Source: Fidelibacterota bacterium (GTDB taxonomy: Bacteria > Fidelibacterota > Marinisomatia > Marinisomatales > UBA1611). Taken from it: DNA of 31,703 bases. The position numbers and the translations under genes are program-made. Numbering within the stretch: the first letter of the stretch is position 1; each line of letters begins with the position of its first letter. Under the pieces are notes generated by a model. It worked only from the letters and a program-made list of their open reading frames with translations, did no database searches and was not told the origin of the DNA. The stretch lies in the NCBI GenBank assembly GCA_012964275.1, contig DTUG01000193.1:1-31703 (forward strand), given 5' to 3'. Below, piece after piece: positions 25,862 to 31,703 of the stretch.

Positions 25862-27226
25862 TCAGACTTGGGTTATAGCCTTCGTCAAGCGATCAATTTG
25901 ATGCGGTAACACAGCTTTCAGATCTATATAAAATGTATTTTTATAAGTGTAGCCGACAACAGGTAAGGCACCATTTCGAAAAGCGGCAGCCAGATCCGAA
26001 ACTTTCATAGATGAGGGTTTAAATTTGAGTGCAGTACTCGCAATGGATTTCACGGGCAGGGATCCGCTCCCTGCTTCTACAGTTGAATCCACTACCGAAA
26101 TTCCCAATTTTTTGATTTTCGACTTTGCCAGCGCGCTGATCACTTTATTTGCTCGTTTTTTCAGTATTTTTCTTGATGTTGTCAACATATTCAAAGCGAG
26201 ATTCATTTTCGAAAATCGTGTCTCGCTATATGTCCTCAGTGTCTCGTCCATAAGACCAATTGTAATCTTATCACAGCGCATAGTACGATAAAGTGTGTTT
26301 TGCTTCATTTTGTCAGTGAAGTTTTTAGATCCAATGATTATCCCGGACTGTGGACCTCCCAGTAGTTTATCCCCGGAGAAAGTGGTGATGTCTGCTCCCT
26401 GCTCCACAATATTCCGAACCTGTAATTCTTCTGGAAGACCATGTGCACTTAACGAAAGCAAAGCCCCGCTACCCAGATCCACCATCACCGGAATACGTTT
26501 TGCCCTCCCAAGTGAAACCAATTCATCCAATGAGACATCCTTCGTAAATCCTCGGATCACATAATTACTGGTATGGACCCATAACAGCAGTTTGGTCTTC
26601 TTCGTGATCGCTTTTTTATAATCCGGGATATGGGTACGGTTAGTTGTCCCAACTTCTTTCAATACCGCATTACTTTTATCAATGATATCGGGTATGCGGA
26701 ACGATCCTCCAATTTCAACCATTTGACCTCGGGAACAAATCACATCACCTCCTGCTGCAAGTGTGTTCAACGTGAGTAGAACCGCTGCTGCGTTATTATT
26801 GACAATCATGGAACTTTCGGATCCACAAATTGCAGCCATATGCTGATCAATGTGATCCTGTCTATCACCTCGTTTTCCGTCAGGCAAATTAAACTCCAAA
26901 TTCACATAGCCATCCAATCTGCGGGCTAAAGACCGCAGCCGCTTTCCTTCAAAAGGAGCCCGGCCAAAACCAGTATGTAAGACAATACCGGTACCATTAA
27001 TAATATTTACCAGTGAAGGAGATGATTCAAGAGATACACGAGTCACTATCTTTTCCAATAATAAGTCACGATTTAAATTGAATTTCCCCGACTTGATTTT
27101 CTGGCGAAAGATGCCTATATGCTTATTTATTATTATTTTTAAATACCTTTCATGTATAGATAAAGAATCCCCTATTTCAAGTAACACTTGATTAACGGAA
27201 GGTAAGTGACTTAGACGGCTGCTCAT
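25862..27226 (-). CDS. selA: L-seryl-tRNA(Sec) selenium transferase
   Basis: SelA is the PLP enzyme that turns seryl-tRNA(Sec) into selenocysteinyl-tRNA(Sec) using selenophosphate. The 454-aa protein has the start signature LPSVNQVLLE, then INGTGIVLHTGFGRAP near 77-91. VNNNAAAVLL and EIGGSFRIPDI follow. The PLP-binding lysine is K287 in TTFSGDKLLGGPQSG. The ATG lies 30 nt after the MFS gene. Paired with selB it shows that the organism can make selenoproteins. selD and the tRNA(Sec) gene are not in the window, so they must be elsewhere if the pathway works. Confidence 0.96.
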   Translation of the reverse strand: MSSRLSHLPSVNQVLLEIGDSLSIHERYLKIIINKHIGIFRQKIKSGKFNLNRDLLLEKIVTRVSLESSPSLVNIINGTGIVLHTGFGRAPFEGKRLRSLARRLDGYVNLEFNLPDGKRGDRQDHIDQHMAAICGSESSMIVNNNAAAVLLTLNTLAAGGDVICSRGQMVEIGGSFRIPDIIDKSNAVLKEVGTTNRTHIPDYKKAITKKTKLLLWVHTSNYVIRGFTKDVSLDELVSLGRAKRIPVMVDLGSGALLSLSAHGLPEELQVRNIVEQGADITTFSGDKLLGGPQSGIIIGSKNFTDKMKQNTLYRTMRCDKITIGLMDETLRTYSETRFSKMNLALNMLTTSRKILKKRANKVISALAKSKIKKLGISVVDSTVEAGSGSLPVKSIASTALKFKPSSMKVSDLAAAFRNGALPVVGYTYKNTFYIDLKAVLPHQIDRLTKAITQV

Positions 27227-27256
27227 TAATCTAAGGATGAAATTCCTACAATCGGA

Positions 27257-28438
27257 CTATCCATTCCAAGAAGAATGATGCAACCGTTTGGTCAACAACA
27301 GCCCGCTGAAAACTGCAGGTAACAAACTTATTGCCATAAAAGGAAAAATAACGGATAAAGTATAATTTTCAGCAATCCAGCCACATACCGCAGTTGATAC
27401 ACCGCCCCCTATACCAAAACTCAGGAAAAAACTTATCCCATAGCCTAAACCACGTTGCTTTATTGATGTTAAATCAGCAAGCAGGGCATTAGAGACCGGC
27501 TGTGGTGAAAAGTGAACAACCCCGAGCATCATGCTGACACTAATCAAAAAAAGCCCAGATGTATACCCAACTAATGCAAAAAAAGGTATATTAATTAACA
27601 CAATCCAAAAAAGAAGGGCAGCACGGTTATATCTATCCCCCAAAAAACCGCCAATTGTTTGTCCCGCTATACCACCCATGAATACGAGTGTCGTAAATAA
27701 CCCACCGCGCATTGTTTCAGGTACATAATCAAACACACTTCCAGTTTGAGAAGCAAAAAGTGAGGGCATATATGTTGTAAACCCGCCAAATGCAAACCCC
27801 ATGCAGATACTGATCATATAATAGAGAACGACAGAGTATCTATCAGTCTTATGTGGTGATGCTGCATTTACACTATCTGGCACCACAGAACGGCTAGGTA
27901 TTAAAAGAATTGTAGCACCGGAAAGAATAAATTGCCATATCATCCAAATTCCAAAAGCAAATCTCCAATCACCAAATTCAGCGAAAATACCTGCAAGAAG
28001 CGGTCCTGCTGCCAAACCAATAGAACCAGCAATTCCATGAATACTCATTCCTTTGCTCAACTGTTTCAACCGATGGGACAGAATTGTCAATCCCGCGGGA
28101 TGGTAAATACTTGAAACCGCTCCCATTATGGCAAGGCCAATTGTGATCTGAAATGTGCTATGAGCAGTAACCAGGATCAACGCAGCCAACCCAGATCCAA
28201 CCTGGTAGATAACCAATAGTTTTTTCCCACCAAGCCTGCTCTCAAGTAATCCAGCTGGAATCGCTCCCAACCCAAACATAAATGCGCCAGCAGACGCCAT
28301 TAATCCCAATGAGTCAAATCCTAAATCGAATTCTTCGTGGAATAAAGGTAACAAAGCTGGGAATACCAGCATTTGGGCGTGCACTGCAAGGTGCGATAAC
28401 CCTGTAATAATTAATACAGTTCGTTCAGTTTTACTCAA
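27257..28438 (-). CDS. Major facilitator superfamily transporter (fosmidomycin-resistance-like)
   Basis: A 393-aa protein with about 12 hydrophobic segments. The N-terminus (TGLSHLAVHAQMLVFPALLPLF) resembles the Fsr-type MFS group. The first loop motif is GLLESRLGGKKLL, and a matching GGFLGDRYNRAALL loop lies in the second half. The substrate is unknown. The start is TTG at 28438, directly beside the rplS terminator; AGGGG in the terminator's 3' arm lies 9 nt upstream and may serve as its Shine-Dalgarno. It precedes selA by 30 nt, so it could be co-transcribed with selAB, but no selenium link can be shown. Confidence 0.88.
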   Translation of the reverse strand: MSKTERTVLIITGLSHLAVHAQMLVFPALLPLFHEEFDLGFDSLGLMASAGAFMFGLGAIPAGLLESRLGGKKLLVIYQVGSGLAALILVTAHSTFQITIGLAIMGAVSSIYHPAGLTILSHRLKQLSKGMSIHGIAGSIGLAAGPLLAGIFAEFGDWRFAFGIWMIWQFILSGATILLIPSRSVVPDSVNAASPHKTDRYSVVLYYMISICMGFAFGGFTTYMPSLFASQTGSVFDYVPETMRGGLFTTLVFMGGIAGQTIGGFLGDRYNRAALLFWIVLINIPFFALVGYTSGLFLISVSMMLGVVHFSPQPVSNALLADLTSIKQRGLGYGISFFLSFGIGGGVSTAVCGWIAENYTLSVIFPFMAISLLPAVFSGLLLTKRLHHSSWNG

Positions 28439-28479
28439 AATAAAAAGCCCCTGCTGCGATATCCATGCACAGAGGGGCT
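28436..28479 (-). terminator. Rho-independent terminator after rplS
   Basis: On the minus strand AGCCCCT (28479-28473) pairs with AGGGGCT (28452-28446) across a 20-nt loop. TTTTTATTTTG follows. It closes the ffh-rpsP-khpA-rimM-trmD-rplS operon 21 nt after the rplS stop. Confidence 0.85.
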
Positions 28480-28499
28480 ACTGGGATTGATTCAATCGC

Positions 28500-28847
28500 T
28501 TATCGTTTTTCCTTGATCCGGGTAGCTTTACTGCCAGTGACCTTGCGCAGGTAGTTCAGTTTGGCCCGGCGTACCTTCCCGCGGCGTTTAACTTCGATTT
28601 TAGCAACCATTGGGGAATGCAGGGGGAATATTCGTTCAACACCAATACCACCGGATACTTTACGTACCGTGAAGGTTGCATCCAAGCTCTTGCCGCCGCG
28701 GCGTCCGATCACAACCCCTTCATAGCGTTGGATTCGCTCTTTATTGCCCTCCCGAACCCGAACATTCACTACGACTGTATCACCAGCGTCAAACTCAGGA
28801 ATGTCCTGTTTTAAATATTCCTTTGTAGCTTCATGCACCTTATTCAT
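28500..28847 (-). CDS. rplS: 50S ribosomal protein L19
   Basis: L19 sits at the interface between the 50S and 30S subunits. The 115-aa protein has the normal length and family motifs: FDAGDTVVVNVRVREGNKER, then YEGVVIGRRGGK and TVRKVSGGIGVERIFPLHSP. KRRGKVRRAKLNYLR follows. The ATG overlaps the trmD stop by 8 nt, with TTGGAGA upstream as a Shine-Dalgarno. It is the last gene before the terminator, the usual position in rpsP-rimM-trmD-rplS operons. Confidence 0.97.
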   Translation of the reverse strand: MNKVHEATKEYLKQDIPEFDAGDTVVVNVRVREGNKERIQRYEGVVIGRRGGKSLDATFTVRKVSGGIGVERIFPLHSPMVAKIEVKRRGKVRRAKLNYLRKVTGSKATRIKEKR

Positions 28848-29571
28848 TATTTGTCTCCAATTCTACTAAAGATTGTCGGTATTTTTTCCAGAGATCCGGC
28901 CTTTTTTCCCTCGTTCTTTCCTCTGATTTCTCTTGCCTCCAGGATTGTATATTTTTATGGTTACCGCCCAAAAGCACTTCTGGAACGGACATTCCGTCAA
29001 TCTCCCTTGGCCGTGTATAATGAGGATGATCCAGCAAATCCCGTGCAAAAGAATCAGTCAATGCCGACTGAATTGAATTCAGCACTCCTGGAATTAACCG
29101 AACAATACTGTCAACCATGATCATTGCCGTTAATTCGCCGTTGGAAACAACAAAATCTCCCAATGAATATTCATGGGTAACATATTTATCTATTACCCGT
29201 TGATCAATCCCCTTATAGCGTCCACAAATGACGATAAGATTTTCATCTTTGGTGTTTTCCAATGCACAATCATGGTTCCAAATTGATCCTTGCGGTGCCG
29301 GCAACAAAACGTGTGTTTCATTTTCTAAATCACCTATTCGTTCATGGGCAAAATCAATTGCCATTAATAGCGGTTCGGCCATCATAACCATGCCGCTGCC
29401 GCCTCCAAATGGAGTATCATCAATCTGCCGATAGTTCCCTTTACCAAATTCCCTTACATCAATTACATGAAATGTCACCACATCATGGTCCTTGGCCTGC
29501 CGCAGAATGCTGTTATCGATAATGGTATGGATTACATCAGGGACCGTGGTTATAATAGCGATTTGCTTCAA
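28840..29571 (-). CDS. trmD: tRNA (guanine(37)-N1)-methyltransferase TrmD
   Basis: TrmD methylates G37 next to the anticodon, preventing +1 frameshifts. The 243-aa protein has the SPOUT knot fold with QIDDTPFGGGSGMVM near 49-63, ICGRYKGIDQRV near 115-126 and MVDSIVRLIPGVL near 152-164. The catalytic Asp is D173 in LTDSFA. Two positions differ from many homologues: K120 where RYEG is common (Lys is also known in Bacteroidetes) and N144 in SNGEL, where two glycines are usual. The start is TTG at 29571 in a TTGA overlap with rimM. Confidence 0.96.
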   Translation of the reverse strand: MKQIAIITTVPDVIHTIIDNSILRQAKDHDVVTFHVIDVREFGKGNYRQIDDTPFGGGSGMVMMAEPLLMAIDFAHERIGDLENETHVLLPAPQGSIWNHDCALENTKDENLIVICGRYKGIDQRVIDKYVTHEYSLGDFVVSNGELTAMIMVDSIVRLIPGVLNSIQSALTDSFARDLLDHPHYTRPREIDGMSVPEVLLGGNHKNIQSWRQEKSEERTREKRPDLWKKYRQSLVELETNNE

Positions 29572-30071
29572 TCGAGTAAACCATCCATGGGAGTAATCAT
29601 GATATATTCATTTTCGTAATTCACTTCCCTTACTACTTCAGGTACAATGGGGATCAAAAACTCCTTTACTCCATTGTGTACCACATAAACATCGCTGCCA
29701 GGTAGCCACATCACATCATTGAGAATACCAACTGATTCGCCTTGCTCTGTGACCACATTAAACTGCAACAGGTTACGACCAATCAGATTAATACGGTCAT
29801 CGCTATTGGCAGTAATATATACTGAATGTCCAATCATTTTCTCTGCTTCTTGAATAGAATCGACACCCTCGAATTTGAACCGCTTTTTTTTCCCTATTCC
29901 TGCGGTTTTCTCTAATATCACATCATTAGATGTATCTGGTGAAATACCTATCAATAGCGGTTTTTCACTAATATAATCATTAAAATAGCGTGAGAGGGGG
30001 CGTAATATCACTTCGCCTTTCAGTCCTGATGTGGCAGCCACCTTCGCAATGGGATGTATGCGATCCGTCAT
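29568..30071 (-). CDS. rimM: Ribosome maturation factor RimM
   Basis: RimM helps assemble the 30S head and binds S19. The 167-aa protein has the N-terminal RimM domain (HPIAKVAATSGLKGEVILRP, then SIQEAEKMIGHSVYI). The C-terminal PRC-barrel domain runs from about 95 to the end (LLQFNVVTEQGESVGILNDVM, EFLIPIVPEVVREV). The usual H-G-L/I-x-G-E-V segment is here T-S-G-L-K-G-E-V, a mild deviation. The start is ATG, 2 nt after the khpA stop. Confidence 0.95.
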   Translation of the reverse strand: MTDRIHPIAKVAATSGLKGEVILRPLSRYFNDYISEKPLLIGISPDTSNDVILEKTAGIGKKKRFKFEGVDSIQEAEKMIGHSVYITANSDDRINLIGRNLLQFNVVTEQGESVGILNDVMWLPGSDVYVVHNGVKEFLIPIVPEVVREVNYENEYIMITPMDGLLD

Positions 30072-30073
30072 AT

Positions 30074-30307
30074 TTAGTCAATTACATCCAAGCGGGCACG
30101 TTTCCCACCCTCTTTTGCATTAACAGCAAATACGATTGTGCGCAACGCAGAGATATTTCGGCCATGCTTTCCAATGACCTTTCCATAATCTCCATCTCCA
30201 ACGGTCAATTCATAAATAATGCGCTGTTCCGTTTCCACAATATTCACATTTACTTCATCAGGCTTATCAACAAGCAGTTTTACGGCCATTTCAATAAACT
30301 CCAGCAT
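30074..30307 (-). CDS. khpA: KH domain RNA-binding protein KhpA
   Basis: A 77-aa single type II KH domain protein. The RNA-binding loop is at 45-49, I-G-K-H-G, followed by the helix RNISALRTIVFAV. KhpA pairs with KhpB in Gram-positives and affects RNA stability; its partner is not visible here. It sits between rpsP and rimM, its normal place. A strong AAGGAGG lies 5 nt before the ATG. Confidence 0.93.
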   Translation of the reverse strand: MLEFIEMAVKLLVDKPDEVNVNIVETEQRIIYELTVGDGDYGKVIGKHGRNISALRTIVFAVNAKEGGKRARLDVID

Positions 30308-30312
30308 GGCTT

Positions 30313-30319
30313 CCTCCTT
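30313..30319 (-). promoter_or_regulatory. Shine-Dalgarno site of khpA
   Basis: On the minus strand AAGGAGG is followed by 5 nt and ATG at 30307. It is the strongest ribosome-binding site seen in the window. Confidence 0.75.
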
Positions 30320-30337
30320 TTCTGTCAGTCTATGTTT

Positions 30338-30997
30338 TTATTCTTCCTCAGATTGGTCGTCTTCGTCAACCTCGGCGGTATCTTCAGAATCGCTTTCTTC
30401 CGCAGCAGTATTTTCTTTATCAGGGCTATCATCAGCAGGGGTATCAGATTCTTCACCCTCATCTTGAGACTCATCATCTTTTTTGGTCACATCATCACTG
30501 GATGCTTCAGCTTCGTCTTCTGACGGCCCGGATTCAGTAAGTTTATCAGTGGTAGATGGTTCAGATTCTTTTGTAGGCGCATCTGCCACCTCTGCTTCAG
30601 CCTTTGCAGCAGCTTTCTCTTTACCCGCTTTTGCTTTCTTAGTTTCTTTTTCGGCAGCGCGGGCTTCCAGCACAGCTTTACGGTTCAGTTCCCATTTCTT
30701 CATCTCTTTCTCTATACCAGCTTCATCCATCCCCTGCTGCATCAAGTGCCAGCGGTGGGCTAAACCTTCGCGTTTCATTAGCTTGTGAACCGCATCACTA
30801 GGAATCGCACCCTCACTTAACCAATGCAGAATTCGGTCACCCTTCAGATCGTAAGAATGATTCACATCAATGGGATTATACCAGCCCACTTCCTCGATGG
30901 CTGCGCCATCACGCTGCTTTCGAGAATCTATTACGATCAGTCGATAAAATGGTCTATTGCGTCGTCCAATACGTTTCAATCTTATTTTTGTAGCCAA
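30338..30997 (-). CDS. rpsP: 30S ribosomal protein S16 with long acidic C-terminal tail
   Basis: S16 is an early-binding 30S assembly protein. Residues 1-85 are the normal S16 core (MATKIRLKRIGRRNRPFYRL, VGWYNP, GAIPSDAVHKLM). The protein runs on to 219 aa, against about 80-90 in E. coli and up to about 180 in some FCB members. Residues about 86-138 look helical and rich in K, A and E; residues 139-219 are over 40% Asp/Glu with many Ser and Thr, and look disordered. The start is TTG at 30997 with AAGGAG 7 nt upstream. It follows ffh by 11 nt. Confidence 0.95.
   Translation of the reverse strand: MATKIRLKRIGRRNRPFYRLIVIDSRKQRDGAAIEEVGWYNPIDVNHSYDLKGDRILHWLSEGAIPSDAVHKLMKREGLAHRWHLMQQGMDEAGIEKEMKKWELNRKAVLEARAAEKETKKAKAGKEKAAAKAEAEVADAPTKESEPSTTDKLTESGPSEDEAEASSDDVTKKDDESQDEGEESDTPADDSPDKENTAAEESDSEDTAEVDEDDQSEEE
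30341..30583 (-). other. Acidic low-complexity tail of S16
   Basis: This stretch encodes the last 81 residues of S16, with 36 Asp or Glu, many Ser and Thr, and almost no hydrophobic residues. The reading frame is open and continuous with the S16 core, so it is part of the same protein as read. Confidence 0.8.
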
Positions 30998-31004
30998 GAA
31001 ATTG

Positions 31005-31010
31005 CTCCTT
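31005..31010 (-). promoter_or_regulatory. Shine-Dalgarno site supporting the TTG start of rpsP
   Basis: On the minus strand AAGGAG is followed by 7 nt and TTG at 30997. The site overlaps the ffh stop codon. The conserved S16 N-terminus begins exactly at this TTG, so the non-ATG start is well supported. Confidence 0.75.
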
Positions 31011-31703
31011 AATTCATATTTCCGAATGCCCCCATTCCAGGGAACTGTATTTGTTTTTTCTTTCCTACCTGTTTCATCAACTTTCGCATACCCGCAAACT
31101 GCTTGAGCAACGAATTTATTTCCTGAACCGGTCGACCGCTACCATGTGCAATGCGTGCCCGACGGGACCCGTTTATGATTTCCGGACACTGGCGTTCCGC
31201 CAGTGTCATGGAATTAATAATTGCCTCGGTCCAGTCAAGCTGACGATCATCCATATTTAATTGTTTCAATGCTTTTTTATTCAATCCAGGCATCATACCC
31301 AGAAGCTGACTTATGGAACCCATTTTCCGCAGTTGGAATTTAAAATCATCAAGATCAAACTTGTTTTTGACAAGTTTTTCCTGAAATGTACGAATATCTT
31401 CACTATCCGCAACCTTTTGGGCTTTTTCTACCAGGGTGACCACATCGCCAAATCCTAGGATCCGATCAGCAATCCTTTTCGGATCAAAGGGTTCCAGCCC
31501 ATCCATTTTTTCCGAAACGCCAATGAATTTGATCGGCTTGCCAGTGATTTTACGAATCGATACTGCCGCGCCACCGCGAGCATCTCCATCCATTTTAGTA
31601 AGAATAACTCCTGTAAGCGGCAGAGCTTCATGAAAGGTCATCGCTGAAGTGACAGCATCCTGCCCTGTCATTCCGTCAGCCACAAAAAGAATTTCCGTTG
31701 GCT
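31009..31703 (-). CDS. ffh: Signal recognition particle protein Ffh (5' end cut by window)
   Basis: Ffh is the GTPase that binds signal sequences and 4.5S RNA and targets proteins to FtsY. Only the C-terminal 230 codons or so are present. The end of the G domain is clear: EILFVADGMTGQDAV, then TGVILTKMDGDARGGAA with the T-K-M-D base-specificity motif. FIGVSEKMDGLEPFDPKRIA follows. The methionine-rich M domain covers the last 100 residues and contains GSRRARIAHGSGRPVQEIN, the RNA-binding helix-turn. The reading frame is open to the window edge, so any start inside the window is false. It is followed by rpsP, a common order. Confidence 0.97.
   Translation of the reverse strand, partial: PTEILFVADGMTGQDAVTSAMTFHEALPLTGVILTKMDGDARGGAAVSIRKITGKPIKFIGVSEKMDGLEPFDPKRIADRILGFGDVVTLVEKAQKVADSEDIRTFQEKLVKNKFDLDDFKFQLRKMGSISQLLGMMPGLNKKALKQLNMDDRQLDWTEAIINSMTLAERQCPEIINGSRRARIAHGSGRPVQEINSLLKQFAGMRKLMKQVGKKKQIQFPGMGAFGNMN

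Noticed and set aside
27227..28499. tRNA(Sec) gene near selA
   Set aside because: The gaps around selA and the MFS gene are only 30-61 nt, too short for a selenocysteine tRNA gene of about 90-100 nt.
29990..30523. A 177-residue plus-strand open frame
   Set aside because: It is antisense to rimM, khpA and the S16 tail, all well-supported genes; its Phe/Ile-rich product reflects the complementary strand of acidic and polar codons.
30483..30788. Ser/Ala-rich plus-strand frame opposite the S16 tail
   Set aside because: Mirror image of the Glu/Asp/Lys-rich S16 extension; no ribosome-binding site or homology signal.
1..31703. Mobile element, prophage, CRISPR array or defence system
   Set aside because: No transposase, integrase, direct-repeat array or defence gene was seen; all genes belong to housekeeping or envelope families on one strand.

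Overview
The window is ordinary core genome from a Gram-negative bacterium of the FCB (Fibrobacteres-Chlorobi-Bacteroidetes) group. Evidence for this is a complete Bat (aerotolerance) operon, a PorV/PorQ-like outer-membrane protein, a DUF4321 protein, a DUF5683-like protein, a SPOR protein and an apolipoprotein N-acyltransferase. A Marinimicrobia (Neomarinimicrobiota, SAR406)-like lineage fits best, but that is inference from gene content; no rRNA or other decisive marker is present. All 36 recognised genes lie on the minus strand, so transcription runs from high to low coordinates. No tRNA, rRNA, IS element, prophage or CRISPR array was seen, and no stretch of 300 bases lacks a gene.

In transcription order, the window opens with a ribosome/translation operon: ffh (cut by the window end), rpsP, khpA, rimM, trmD, rplS (31703-28500). 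It ends in a clear hairpin terminator. Next come an MFS transporter, selA and selB (selenocysteine insertion), mutS and a PorV-like outer-membrane protein (28438-20364). mutS is broken by one extra base in a G5 run.

From 20253 to 7020 there are 17 genes with no gap longer than 18 nt: yicC, gmk, rpoZ, a family 4 uracil-DNA glycosylase, dnaB, rel (ppGpp), an HU/IHF gene, ruvX, lnt, a DUF5683-like gene, ecfT, truA, a degP-like protease, psd, pssA, a DUF4321 gene and tatA. They mix replication, stringent response, nucleotide supply, envelope lipid and lipoprotein synthesis, protein quality control and export. After a 128-nt gap come batA-batB-batC-batD-batE and a SPOR gene, all overlapping. After another 95-nt gap come yebC and ruvC (cut by the window start).

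The points most worth a second look are the mutS frameshift, the long gapless 17-gene cluster, a solitary ecfT kept next to truA, a long acidic tail on ribosomal protein S16, a terminator whose 3' arm may also be the ribosome-binding site of the next gene, and frequent TTG start codons coupled to upstream stops. I did not find a convincing undescribed system.
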